Of a stretch of 24,143 nt of DNA, positions 1-7,841 are shown piece by piece. The notes below the pieces were generated by a model. The model was not told the DNA's origin, did no database searches, and saw nothing but the letters and a program-made list of their open reading frames with translations. The DNA comes from Cytophagales bacterium. GTDB lineage: Bacteria; Bacteroidota; Bacteroidia; Cytophagales; ES-bin-26. The stretch lies in contig JACMKY010000341.1 in the NCBI GenBank assembly GCA_014379925.1, positions 1 to 24,143 on the forward strand, written 5' to 3'. Position 1 is the first letter of the stretch; every line of letters begins with the position of its first letter. Both the position numbers and the translations under genes were made by a program.

Positions 1-632
1 AGGAAGCGGTCCTGTTGCGCTTCGGGCAGCGGGTAGGTGCCCGATTGCTCGATGGGGTTCTGCGTGGCCAGGATGAAAAAGGGTCGGGGCAGGGGGTGGG
101 TCTTGCCGGCGTAGGTCACCTCGAATTCCTGCATCGCCTCCAGCAGCGCCGACTGCGTCTTGGGCGGCGTTCGGTTGATTTCGTCGGCCAGCACAATGTT
201 GGCAAAAACCGGACCTTCGTTGAACTGGAAGAAACGTTTGCCCGTGGTGTGGTCTTCTTCCAGCACCTCCGTGCCCAGAATGTCGGTGGGCATCAGGTCG
301 GGGGTAAACTGGATGCGTTTGAAGGACAAGTCCACCGCGCTGGCCAGGGTTCGTACCAGCAACGTTTTCGCCAGGCCGGGCACGCCTTCCAGCAGACCGT
401 GTCCGCCCGCCAGCAGGGTGATCAGCACCTCATCGAGCACGGTCCGTTGCCCCACGATCACTTTCTGAATTTCTTCCCGCAGCCGGGGAATTTTGGCAAG
501 CAGGTCTTTGACGGTGGTTTCGGTGATTTCCAAAGGCGTGGTTTTAGGGAGACCGGAAAGCGGCGTTGTCCAAGCGAATCCTTCTTTTCGGGTCTTGATC
601 AGCTCGTGCCGCAGCGCCGAATTTTCAACCAT
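1..632 (-). CDS. MoxR-type AAA+ ATPase (partial, C-terminus outside window)
   Basis: This gene reads leftward from an ATG at 632 and runs off the window at base 1, so about 210 N-terminal residues are present and there is no stop. The translation shows a Walker A region of MoxR type (GVPGLAKT), a Walker B (ADEINRTPPKTQ) and the sensor-1 stretch (LATQNPIEQSGTYPLPEAQ), the usual order in the MoxR branch of AAA_3 ATPases. These proteins act as chaperones that use ATP to assemble or activate partner proteins, often with von Willebrand A domain or DUF58 proteins encoded next to them. The start is supported by an AAGGAG-like site about 12 bases upstream. It lies 57 bases after a DUF4159 gene on the same strand, a pairing common in Bacteroidota, so the two are probably cotranscribed. 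The client protein cannot be named from this window. Confidence 0.93.
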   Translation of the reverse strand, partial: MVENSALRHELIKTRKEGFAWTTPLSGLPKTTPLEITETTVKDLLAKIPRLREEIQKVIVGQRTVLDEVLITLLAGGHGLLEGVPGLAKTLLVRTLASAVDLSFKRIQFTPDLMPTDILGTEVLEEDHTTGKRFFQFNEGPVFANIVLADEINRTPPKTQSALLEAMQEFEVTYAGKTHPLPRPFFILATQNPIEQSGTYPLPEAQQDRF

Positions 633-689
633 GAAGCCAGTTCGCTCCTTCCGGGCTACATCCGTTGCGAGCGGTTTTGGTCTCGCTTG

Positions 690-1313
690 CTACGAAGTCA
701 GCGCGTACATCACAATGTTGACCCCGAACTTGGTGTTGTCTTCCGCCAGCCAGCGTTTGTTGCGGAAGTCGTAATCCCACTCGCAGCCGTAGTCCTTGTT
801 GCTGTACAAGACGGCGATCCGCCCGTTCACCTCGATGGCTTTCAGGTAATCGTGCACCAGGTCGTCGCCCCAGCCGTTGAGTTCGAAGGTGGTGGTCGGC
901 GGACCCTCGTCGAAGCGGAAGAAGGCGCGGTAGATCGGATGGGTGTCCGGAATCTTTTTCAGCGGATTTTTGCCGAACGTGCGGCGCATCTCTTCCTCGA
1001 ACGACCGGGCAAACAGGCCGTCGATGTCGTGGTTGCAATCGTCGACGAACACGAAGCCCCCCTGGTTGACGTACCGCTCGAAGTTGTCCCGCTCCCGGGC
1101 GTTGAATTGCACCAGTTTGTGGCCGCTCAGGTAGCAGAAAGGAGCGTCGAACACCGCGCTGCCGGCCAGCGGAACAACTTTTTCCCGGGTGTCGATGGGC
1201 ACGGTGGTGTATTCCACCAGCGAATGCAGCAGGTTGGCGGGCATTCGCACGTCCGTGTCCCAATCGCCGGAGGCATACTGCAGACGGGTGAAGGTGAAGG
1301 CGGCGGTGGGCAA
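690..1313 (-). CDS. DUF4159 domain protein
   Basis: The product matches the DUF4159 family by its core motifs: FTFTRLQYASGDWDTD near the N-terminus, FCYLSGHKLVQF, GGFVFVDDCNHDIDG and a C-terminal ELNGWGDDLVHDYLKAIEV. The function is unknown; the fold is thought to resemble a glutamine-amidotransferase-like domain, and the gene usually sits in MoxR operons. I place the start at TTG 1313, giving 207 residues that begin just before the domain. An upstream ATG at 1406 would give 238 residues, but the extra residues are Lys-rich, have no signal peptide, and their codons overlap a good promoter at 1365-1392, so transcripts from that promoter could not encode them. No in-frame ATG or GTG lies between the promoter and the domain. 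The start is therefore uncertain; the family call is firm. The MoxR gene follows in the same direction. Confidence 0.85.
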   Translation of the reverse strand: MPTAAFTFTRLQYASGDWDTDVRMPANLLHSLVEYTTVPIDTREKVVPLAGSAVFDAPFCYLSGHKLVQFNARERDNFERYVNQGGFVFVDDCNHDIDGLFARSFEEEMRRTFGKNPLKKIPDTHPIYRAFFRFDEGPPTTTFELNGWGDDLVHDYLKAIEVNGRIAVLYSNKDYGCEWDYDFRNKRWLAEDNTKFGVNIVMYALTS

Positions 1314-1364
1314 GGGGTGAACGGGTCGGTTTTCGGCCGGGTTTTTTCTGGAACGGACAATTCG

Positions 1365-1392
1365 CAAATCTAGCTTTTTCTTTTTTGTACAA
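1365..1392 (-). promoter_or_regulatory. Bacteroidota-type promoter for DUF4159-moxR
   Basis: On the minus strand there is a TAGATTTG at 1372-1365, an exact match to the -7 consensus TAnnTTTG, with a TTG (1392-1390) 17 bases upstream as the -33 element. Transcription should start around 1355-1360, inside the long form of the DUF4159 reading frame, which argues for the shorter protein start. It would drive DUF4159 and the moxR gene. Confidence 0.6.
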
Positions 1393-1476
1393 GGAACAAA
1401 ACGCACCCGTTGATTGCCAGGGGGGCAAACATTGAATTTTGTTGCTGAAAATGCGGCTTTTCTCTTTTGAACGCCT

Positions 1477-1484
1477 TATCTTTG
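1477..1484 (+). promoter_or_regulatory. Possible -7 element for the small secreted protein
   Basis: TATCTTTG matches TAnnTTTG and lies 30 bases before the preferred ATG at 1515. No TTG occurs at the expected distance upstream, so the support is only half of a promoter. Together with the leftward promoter at 1365-1392 it would make this gap a divergent promoter region. Confidence 0.35.
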
Positions 1485-1514
1485 AGCCCAACTTTTATGG
1501 AGCACGAATCGGGT

Positions 1515-1844
1515 ATGTTCAAGTTTGCTTCTCTGGTCAGGATTCCTTTGGCACTGGCGGTGGCGCTGCTGCTGAGCCACGCGGGTGTTTCGCACCCGTT
1601 GACGGCCGGCCCCGACCAGACGGTCAGCATCCAAAAGTCGGTGGAAGCCCTGCACGTGGACTTTTGCAGCAAGGTTAACGTACCTTCCGCCCCGGAAAAG
1701 TTTACCCTTCATTCTTTCCTGCTGCCCGATTCCCTGGTTGTCGGAATCCGCTTCTCTCCACGCTTCCCGGTCCGGTCCGTTCGTTTCCCGGGTTCAGTAA
1801 TCCGGAATGCGTTTTACGCTTCCATCCGCATCAACGCCCCCTAA
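1515..1844 (+). CDS. Small secreted protein of unknown function
   Basis: I do not recognise this 109-residue product. It starts with a typical Sec signal peptide: MFKFASLVRIP, then a hydrophobic run (LALAVALLLS) and a likely cleavage region near residues 20-30. The mature part is short, has one Cys (in DFCSKV), and is rich in Ser, Val, Phe and Arg, with RFSPRFPVRSVRFPG near the C-terminus; no domain is evident. The frame is also open upstream to ATGs at 1497 and 1467, but the 1467 ATG lies before the possible -7 element and 1497 would leave almost no leader, so 1515 fits best. It stands between the divergent DUF4159 promoter and secDF. It could be an exported lineage-specific protein or, less likely, a spurious frame. 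Confidence 0.5.
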   Translation: MFKFASLVRIPLALAVALLLSHAGVSHPLTAGPDQTVSIQKSVEALHVDFCSKVNVPSAPEKFTLHSFLLPDSLVVGIRFSPRFPVRSVRFPGSVIRNAFYASIRINAP

Positions 1845-1990
1845 TTCATTCGCTTTCCTCGTTTGCGGGAATCCCGTTCCGGAAGAAGGGCGCTTTTTAT
1901 TCGCGTGCCCGCGCTTCCGGAGGCTTGCTCATCCATCCGTGCCGGATTTTTTTATCGTTTCCCAACCCAACTAGCTTAACGCTTACCGCT

Positions 1991-4900
1991 ATGCGTAACA
2001 AGAACGCCATTGTATTTTTCACCGTTGTGCTCTCCCTGCTTTGCCTGTTTTTCCTTTCGTTTACTTTCGTCACCCGCCGCATTGAGGCCGACGCCGATCG
2101 GCTCGCCACCACGAAGGAAGGCAACGTGGACCGGTCCAAGCGACAACTCTACCTGGACTCGCTTTCCAAAGTGCCCATTTACCTGGGATACAATTACGAC
2201 GAGATCAAGGAAAAGGAAATCAACTTAGGCCTTGACCTCCAGGGAGGTATGCACATTACCCTGGAAGTTTCACCGGTGGAAATCGTCCGCTCCATGGCGG
2301 GCAACAGCAAGGACCCGGCCTTCCTGGCGTCGCTGCGGAAAGCCACCGAAAAACAGAAGACCAGCCAGCGGCCCTTCGCCGAGCTTTTCTACGAGTCGTT
2401 CCGCGAAACGGCGGGCGGCGTCAAACTGGCGTCGGTATTTTCCAACGCCGCCAACAAGGACCGCATCAACTTCAACACGCCCGATGCCCAGGTGACGAAG
2501 GTGATTCAGGAGGAAATAGACGGTGCCATCGACCGTTCGTACGAGATCCTGCGCAACCGGATCGACAAGTTCGGGGTGGTTCAACCCAACATCCAGAAAC
2601 TGCCGGGCACCGGACGCATCCAGATCGAACTGCCCGGGGTGGATGAGCCCGAGCGGGTGCGCCGTTTGTTGTCGGGCGTGGCCCGACTGGAATTCTGCGA
2701 GGTGTGGGAACCCCAGCCGGTTTTCGCCGCCCTGCAGACCGTGAACGATTCCTGGGTACGCCGGGAAGCGGTTAACCGCCCCAGAACCAAGGCCGGGGCA
2801 GCGGCAACGGCCACCGGGTTGGACGCCCTGCGGGTGCGGACAGACAGCGTCCGTCCGGCTGCAGCCCCGGGGGACTCGTCCGTTGCCCCTTCGGGCGACA
2901 CGTTGAAGGGAGGCTCCTCCCTCGAACAGCAACTGGCGGCCAAGGGTGATTCGGCCCGGAAAGATTCGGGGTCTGCTCAACTGTCGCCGTTGTTCTCGCT
3001 GCTGAAATCCGACGGTTACGGCGGCCTGGCCTACGACGTGAACGACACCGCCCGGATTAACCGGATCCTGCAGGATTCGCAGTCCAAATCGCTGATTCCT
3101 ACCGGTATGGTGTTTTTATGGGGCGGCAAAGCCGACGAAGCGCCCGACGGCAAACTGAATACGCTGCGGTTGTACGCCGTCAAGCGGGATCGGGACGGCA
3201 AAGCCGCCCTGTCGGGTGACGTGATTACCGATGCCCGCATTTCCTTTGAGCAGGGTGGGGCCGGGGTAAGCATGCAGATGAGCACCACCGGGGCCAAGAA
3301 GTGGAAGAACCTCACGGCAGCCAACATCAAACGTCCCGTTGCCATCGTACTGGATAACTACGTGCAGTCCGCGCCGATTGTGCAAAACGAGATTCCGAAC
3401 GGAAGCTCATCCATCACGGGCAACTTCACGGCCGACGAAGCCAAGGACCTGGCCAACAAACTGAAAGCCGGGAAACTGCCCGCTCCTACGCGCATCGTGG
3501 AGGAAGAGATCGTGGGGGCTTCCCTGGGCCAGGATTCCATTCAGCAGGGCCTGCTGTCGGCGGCCGCCGGGGTGTTGGTGGTGTTTCTGTTCATGTGGGT
3601 GTACTACAGCTACGGCGGCATCATTGCCAACATCACCCTGCTGATCAACATTTTCTTCAGCATCGGGGTGTTGGCCCAACTGGGCGCCGTCCTCACCCTT
3701 TCCGGCATCGCGGGCATTGTGCTCACCATCGGGATGTCGGTGGATGCCAACGTGCTCATTTACGAACGGCTCCGGGAAGAACTGCGGAGCGGCAAGCCCA
3801 TGGGCATGGCCATCAAGCTGGGCTTCGACAAGGCTTACAGTTCCATCATCGACTCCAACGCCACCACCTTTCTCATCGGTGCCATCCTCTACACGATGGG
3901 TTCGGGGGGCGTGAAGGGCTTTGCGGTTACCCTGATGATCGGCATTGTCTGCAACCTGTTCAGCGCCGTGTTCATCAACCGCCTGCTGATCGAGGCAATT
4001 TCCCGGTATTCCAGGAAGCCGATCAACTTCAACTCGTATTTCTTTCAAAACACGTTCAAGAGCACCAACTTCGATTTCGTGGGTATGCGCAAGAAAGCCT
4101 ACCTTTTTTCGGGAGCCATCATTGTGTTGGGACTGGGGTTGATCATCGCGCAGGGTGGCTTGTCGTTGGGCGTTGATTTCAAGGGGGGACGTTCGTACAT
4201 CGTGCAATTCAGCGAAGCCGTTCCCGTGGGAGAAGTGAGGAGCGAATTGTCGAAGACCATTCCGGCGGCCACCGAAGTAAAGACGTTCGGATCGACCAGT
4301 CAGTTGAAGATTACCACCAGCTATCTGATTGAGGAAGAGTCGGAGCAGGCCGACAAGAAAGTGGCCGACTTGTTTCTCCAAGGGCTGGCCAAGTTCAAGG
4401 ACCGCAATCCCACGATCGTGAGTTCCTCCAAGGTGGGCGCCACCATCGCCGACGACATCAAGAGCACTTCCCAGAACGCGGTGTTGGTTTCCCTGGTTGT
4501 GATGTTTATTTTCATCCTGGTGCGCTTTAAGAACTGGGAATACGGGTTGGTGGCCACCATTTCGCTGTTTCACAACGTGTTGATCGTGTTGGCGTTCCTG
4601 GCTTTCGCCCGGTTGTTCGGCATCACCTTCGAGCTGGACCAGGTGCTGATCGCGGCGATGCTGACGGTGATCGGCTATTCGATCAACGATACGGTGGTGG
4701 TGTTCGACCGGATCCGGGAGTTTGCCGGCGACATCACCCATTCCGATTTTGCCAGGCAACTCAACGGGTCCATCAACGACACGTTGAGCCGTACCGTGGT
4801 GACGGGCACCACGACCATCCTGGTGGTCATCATTCTCTTGGCTTTTGCGGGAGATGTACTGCGGGGATTTTCCTACGCTATGTTGGTGGGAATCGTGTTC

Positions 4901-5002
4901 GGGACGTACTCTTCCATCTTTGTGGCCGCCCCCATGTTGCTTGACCTATCCCGGCGAAAAACTGACAAGACCGTGCCGAAACAAGTGGCCAGTCGCGTGT
5001 AA
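1991..5002 (+). CDS. secDF: SecDF fusion, proton-driven protein export subunit
   Basis: This 1003-residue protein joins SecD and SecF, as is usual in Bacteroidota. It works with SecYEG and uses the proton gradient to pull exported proteins across the inner membrane. After an N-terminal helix (about 7-27) comes the SecD signature GLDLQGG (80-86), the periplasmic region, and the first membrane block with SVDANVLIYERL (key Asp at 585). The SecF half starts near 695, has GVDFKGG at 727-733 and SINDTVVVFDRIRE with Asp 900; these Asp residues match the proton-path residues of the family. A low-complexity Ala/Ser/Asp/Gly stretch at about 260-330 interrupts the periplasmic SecD region. The start at 1991 is chosen because the 22 residues before it in frame precede the conserved MRNKNAI start. 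The dedA-family gene follows after 80 bases. Confidence 0.96.
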   Translation: MRNKNAIVFFTVVLSLLCLFFLSFTFVTRRIEADADRLATTKEGNVDRSKRQLYLDSLSKVPIYLGYNYDEIKEKEINLGLDLQGGMHITLEVSPVEIVRSMAGNSKDPAFLASLRKATEKQKTSQRPFAELFYESFRETAGGVKLASVFSNAANKDRINFNTPDAQVTKVIQEEIDGAIDRSYEILRNRIDKFGVVQPNIQKLPGTGRIQIELPGVDEPERVRRLLSGVARLEFCEVWEPQPVFAALQTVNDSWVRREAVNRPRTKAGAAATATGLDALRVRTDSVRPAAAPGDSSVAPSGDTLKGGSSLEQQLAAKGDSARKDSGSAQLSPLFSLLKSDGYGGLAYDVNDTARINRILQDSQSKSLIPTGMVFLWGGKADEAPDGKLNTLRLYAVKRDRDGKAALSGDVITDARISFEQGGAGVSMQMSTTGAKKWKNLTAANIKRPVAIVLDNYVQSAPIVQNEIPNGSSSITGNFTADEAKDLANKLKAGKLPAPTRIVEEEIVGASLGQDSIQQGLLSAAAGVLVVFLFMWVYYSYGGIIANITLLINIFFSIGVLAQLGAVLTLSGIAGIVLTIGMSVDANVLIYERLREELRSGKPMGMAIKLGFDKAYSSIIDSNATTFLIGAILYTMGSGGVKGFAVTLMIGIVCNLFSAVFINRLLIEAISRYSRKPINFNSYFFQNTFKSTNFDFVGMRKKAYLFSGAIIVLGLGLIIAQGGLSLGVDFKGGRSYIVQFSEAVPVGEVRSELSKTIPAATEVKTFGSTSQLKITTSYLIEEESEQADKKVADLFLQGLAKFKDRNPTIVSSSKVGATIADDIKSTSQNAVLVSLVVMFIFILVRFKNWEYGLVATISLFHNVLIVLAFLAFARLFGITFELDQVLIAAMLTVIGYSINDTVVVFDRIREFAGDITHSDFARQLNGSINDTLSRTVVTGTTTILVVIILLAFAGDVLRGFSYAMLVGIVFGTYSSIFVAAPMLLDLSRRKTDKTVPKQVASRV

Positions 5003-5070
5003 GATTCTGGTGACTGGTTTAGGGTTTCTGGTTAAATAATTCTAACTAGCTTCCGACCAGCCACCAGAAC
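5003..5070 (+). repeat. Intergenic inverted repeat after secDF
   Basis: TTCTGGTGACTGGTT (5005-5019) can pair with GACCAGCCACCAGAA (5055-5069): 13 Watson-Crick pairs, one G-U and one mismatch, with a 35-base loop. A further partial copy of the word, TTCTGGTT, lies in the loop near 5026. It begins directly after the secDF stop and ends just before dedA. No T-run follows, so it is not a textbook terminator; it may trim or protect the secDF 3' end. Confidence 0.55.
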
Positions 5071-5082
5071 CATTTACCAATC

Positions 5083-5733
5083 ATGGGCGATTTGATTGAT
5101 TTGTTGGGCAGGTCATTGGACCCGGAATTTCTTCTGCAAAACGGAGGACTGGCCTTGCTACTCTTAATCGTGTTCGCCGAAACGGGTTTGTTCTTTGGCT
5201 TTTTCCTCCCCGGTGATTCGCTGTTGTTCACGGCGGGGTTGCTCTGCGGAACCAGGTCCGAGTACTTGGATGCCACCATCGGCGTGTTGCTCCTCACGCT
5301 GTGCCTGGCCGGTACGCTGGGCTACCTGACCGGCTACTGGATCGGAAGGAAGGCGGGGGAAGTCTTGCTGCGCCGCAAGGATTCGCTGCTGTTTAAGAAA
5401 CAATACATCGATGCCACCCGTGCTTTCTACGACCGGCACGGTAACCTGGCGTTCATCCTGGGACGCTTCCTGCCCATCGTACGGACGTTTGTCCCGATCC
5501 TGGCCGGGATGATCCGGGTGGATTTCCGAAGTTTTATGTTCTTCAACGTCATCGGCTGCGTGGCGTGGGTATTTTCCGTGGTGCTGGCGGGGTACTACTT
5601 GGGAATGAAATTTCCTGGCCTCAAGGACTACCTGGAATTCATTGTACTGGGTATGGTGTTAATTACGGCTATTCCCGTGGTGCTCACCTTTCTGAAAGAA
5701 CGTCGGCGGGCGCAGGCAGCATCCAAGGAGTGA
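5083..5733 (+). CDS. DedA-family membrane protein
   Basis: The 216-residue product is a DedA/SNARE-associated (VTT-domain) membrane protein. Characteristic motifs are ETGLFFGFFLPGDSLLF (33-49, with the conserved Glu), GYWIGRKAG (84-92), FYDRHG (115-120) and GRFLPIVRTFVPILAG (127-142), with hydrophobic helices before, between and after them. Family members sit in the inner membrane; some are now known to move undecaprenyl phosphate or phospholipid head groups between leaflets and depend on the proton gradient. The exact lipid cannot be assigned here. Length is normal for the family. It follows secDF by 80 bases on the same strand, so the two may share a transcript through the hairpin at 5003-5070. 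Confidence 0.93.
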   Translation: MGDLIDLLGRSLDPEFLLQNGGLALLLLIVFAETGLFFGFFLPGDSLLFTAGLLCGTRSEYLDATIGVLLLTLCLAGTLGYLTGYWIGRKAGEVLLRRKDSLLFKKQYIDATRAFYDRHGNLAFILGRFLPIVRTFVPILAGMIRVDFRSFMFFNVIGCVAWVFSVVLAGYYLGMKFPGLKDYLEFIVLGMVLITAIPVVLTFLKERRRAQAASKE

Positions 5734-5951
5734 TGGTTGCAATTGGTCAAAATATTTTATCGCTCTTTTTTCGGGTTTTTTAAATCCATATTTTGAATAT
5801 AGCCGTTTATTGCCTTAATTCGTTTTTGATAATGTAATATTGGCAAGGTTTTGTTCATCACACCATCCGTTTCGGAGAATAAACCGTTTTATCCGTTGGC
5901 CCAGGGAGTGGTTTTTGCTTGTTTCACGGGAGTAGGTAAGGTGGACCCAGT

Positions 5952-6024
5952 GGTGGTTGCTGCGGATCGATTGCCCTTCACGGAGGGAGCCTCCTCCGGT
6001 AGGGAGGGGACCGCAGCGACCATT
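5952..6024. other. Strong nested hairpin between dedA and exbB
   Basis: GGTTGCTGCGG (5955-5965) pairs over its full length with CCGCAGCGACC (6011-6021), with one G-U pair, and the helix can extend outward by one T-A and two G-U pairs. Inside, CCCT (5974-5977) pairs with AGGG (6001-6004) and CGGAGG (5981-5986) pairs with CCTCCG (5993-5998), leaving a six-base apical loop. It is GC-rich in AT-rich surroundings. No T-run follows on either strand. It may be a dedA 3' end structure, a repeat element or a small RNA; sequence alone does not decide. Confidence 0.55.
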
Positions 6025-6058
6025 GAATGAATCACAAGTTTTTTCCCCAGTGGTCTAG

Positions 6059-6085
6059 TTTGTGTAATATTTTGTGTTATTTTTG
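6059..6085 (+). promoter_or_regulatory. Possible promoter of the exbB-tonB cluster
   Basis: TATTTTTG at 6078-6085 matches TAnnTTTG exactly. A TTTG at 6059-6062 lies 15 bases upstream, slightly closer than usual. Transcription would start near 6092 and give a leader of about 190 bases before the exbB ATG at 6281. It is the only good -7 match I found in the gap. Confidence 0.42.
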
Positions 6086-6141
6086 TGAGATACAGTTTTC
6101 ACTGTGGAATACCCGAAGTAGAAGCATCCTGGAAGGGTCTC

Positions 6142-6166
6142 GCAGGTCCGGTGTCTTTTGACCTGC
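6142..6166 (+). other. Small hairpin in the exbB leader
   Basis: GCAGGTC (6142-6148) and GACCTGC (6160-6166) form a perfect seven-pair stem with an 11-base loop inside the predicted exbB leader. No T-run follows directly, so it is more likely a leader structure or a protein-binding palindrome than a terminator. Confidence 0.35.
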
Positions 6167-6280
6167 CGCTTGACGTTCAATCTTCTCCTTGTTTAAACGC
6201 GCATTTTCATTAACTACCCCCAATAAACCAGTATAACTCACAATTGTTTACTAACTACTAACCTCAATCTTCTCCTAGCA

Positions 6281-7162
6281 ATGGCAAACACGAGCCCAAC
6301 CAGACCAACCAACAGTACGCCTACCGGTGCAAAAACCAATGCTCAAGCTGGCTCTTTGGCAGATAGCCTGAGTTCAACTTTTGCGGCAGTCGTAATTCCG
6401 CTGGCCTTTGTCGTAGCGTACCTGATCTACAAATACGTATTCGGGGATGCCAGCCACTTCCAGGGCGGCAACAACGAAAACTTGCCGCTCCAGGGCGACT
6501 ACCTGGGTACCATCTACGCGGGGGGAATCATTGTACCCATCTTGGTCGGCCTGCTCATCCTGGTTATCACGTTTGCTTTCGAGCGTTTCTTCACTATTTC
6601 CAAAGCGGAGGGCAAAGGGTCCGTCGCCCGGTTCGTCGCCCGGGTAAAAGGGCTGATTTCGCGGGGTGAAATCGACGCTGCCCTCGCGGAAGCCGACAAG
6701 CAACGCGGTTCGGTGGGCAACGTGGTGAAGGCCGGTTTGCTCAAGTACAAGGAAGTGGATACGAATTACAACATGGACCAGGACCGAAAACTGCTGGCCA
6801 TTCAGAAGGACATTGAAGAAACGACCCAGTTGGAAATGCCGATGTTGGAAAGGAACCTGGTTATCATTGCCACCATTGCCTCCATTGCCACGCTGATGGG
6901 CCTGTTGGGAACGGTGATCGGGATGATCCGGGCTTTCGCCGCGTTGGCCAACGCGGGTGCTCCCGACGCAGTGGCCTTGGCGACGGGTATTTCGGAGGCC
7001 CTCATCAACACTGCCTTCGGCATCGGTACTTCGGCACTGGCCATTGTTTTTTACAATTACTTTACCAGCAAGATTGACGGCCTGACCCACGGGATTGACG
7101 AAGTAGGGTATTCCATTACCCAGGCTTTCGCCACCAAGGCCAACAAGAATGCCGAGGTTTAA
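6281..7162 (+). CDS. exbB: ExbB-type proton channel subunit (MotA/TolQ/ExbB)
   Basis: The 293-residue product is the channel subunit of the TonB energy-transfer motor in the inner membrane. After a polar Thr/Asn-rich N-terminus there are four predicted helices at about 33-54, 81-101, 194-216 and 235-258; the last two carry the family core, with LMGLLGTVIGMIRAFAALA (205-223) and GISEALINTAFGIGTSALA (236-254). The first helix is additional to the three of E. coli ExbB, which I believe is common in Bacteroidota. The cytoplasmic loop (about 105-190) contains the helical region before the core. It begins a same-strand run in which exbD follows after only 24 bases. A distant relative such as TolQ is possible from the sequence, but the adjacent exbD and tonB genes make ExbB the better name. 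Confidence 0.95.
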   Translation: MANTSPTRPTNSTPTGAKTNAQAGSLADSLSSTFAAVVIPLAFVVAYLIYKYVFGDASHFQGGNNENLPLQGDYLGTIYAGGIIVPILVGLLILVITFAFERFFTISKAEGKGSVARFVARVKGLISRGEIDAALAEADKQRGSVGNVVKAGLLKYKEVDTNYNMDQDRKLLAIQKDIEETTQLEMPMLERNLVIIATIASIATLMGLLGTVIGMIRAFAALANAGAPDAVALATGISEALINTAFGIGTSALAIVFYNYFTSKIDGLTHGIDEVGYSITQAFATKANKNAEV

Positions 7163-7186
7163 TCAATTCATTCACCTGACTCTGCT

Positions 7187-7798
7187 ATGCCAAAAATAAA
7201 GCCCAATCGCGCCTCGCCTTCCCTGGATATGACGCCCATGGTAGACCTGGCCTTCTTGCTGGTGACCTTCTTTATGCTCACCACCAAGTTCACCTCCGAC
7301 GACCCGGTCGCGGTAGACATGCCCAAATCCATCTCGGAGATCCGTTTGCCGGACAGCAACATCCTGACCATCCTGATTTCCAAAGACGGCCGGGTGTTCT
7401 ACAACATGGACAACAAGATCAAACGGGCGCAGTTGATCAAGGAAATCGGCACCAAGTACAACATCAACTTCACCCCCGGTCAGGTATCCGATTTTGCCAT
7501 CCTGAGTTCGTTTGGGCTGCCCATCGGCAATCTGCCGCAGTTTTTGGATGCCACTCCGGAGGAGCGTAAACTGATCGAGCAACCCGGTATTCCGACTGAT
7601 TCGCTCAATAATCAGTTGGCCGACTGGCTGGTCTATTCGCGGATGGTGAATCCCCAGCTGCGCATTGCCATCAAAGGCGATGGTGCGGCCAATTATCCGG
7701 TGGTGAAAAGGATCATCAATACCTTGCAGGAAAACCGGATCAGCCGGTTCAACCTGATTACCAACCTGGAGTCCGGCCCGGTGGCCGCCGCTCAGTAA
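7187..7798 (+). CDS. exbD: ExbD-type TonB motor subunit, copy 1 (long form)
   Basis: This 203-residue protein has a short cytoplasmic N-terminus and one membrane helix with the signature DMTPMVDLAFLLVTFFMLTT; Asp 20 is the proton-binding residue of the family. The periplasmic part ends with the expected ExbD-like strand-helix pattern (LRIAIKGDGAANYPVVKRIINTLQENRI). Between about 85 and 150 it has extra sequence that copies 2 and 3 lack, including TPGQVSDFAILSSFGLP, which makes this copy a distinct paralogue. It follows exbB by 24 bases and should join ExbB to couple proton flow to TonB. Confidence 0.94.
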   Translation: MPKIKPNRASPSLDMTPMVDLAFLLVTFFMLTTKFTSDDPVAVDMPKSISEIRLPDSNILTILISKDGRVFYNMDNKIKRAQLIKEIGTKYNINFTPGQVSDFAILSSFGLPIGNLPQFLDATPEERKLIEQPGIPTDSLNNQLADWLVYSRMVNPQLRIAIKGDGAANYPVVKRIINTLQENRISRFNLITNLESGPVAAAQ

Positions 7799-7841
7799 AT
7801 CCAATCGTCGTTTTTAACAACCCTAAAAAGAGAACTCAGCC

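Larger units (their letters stand above)
5734..6280. other. 547-base gap before exbB: no gene, several structures
   Basis: I see no convincing coding frame here. The left part (5734-5940) is AT-rich with nothing I can name. At 5952-6024 lies a strong nested hairpin. A possible promoter is at 6059-6085, and from there to the exbB ATG is an unusually long leader of roughly 190 bases with a second small hairpin at 6142-6166. The last 80 bases before exbB are C/T/A-rich with few G, which may keep the ribosome entry region unstructured. Confidence 0.7.

Noticed and set aside
15..1373. Rightward 452-codon open frame
   Set aside because: It lies antisense to both the moxR and DUF4159 genes, whose motifs are clear on the other strand; its composition (many Gln, His, Arg, Gly) is typical of a shadow frame in GC-rich DNA.
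1851..1926. Possible terminator or hairpin before secDF
   Set aside because: The short palindromes (CGGGAATCCCG and TTCCGGAA) do not form one consistent stem and have no proper T-run.
3407..4759. Leftward 450-codon open frame
   Set aside because: Fully antisense to secDF, with His/Gln/Gly-rich shadow composition and no domain.
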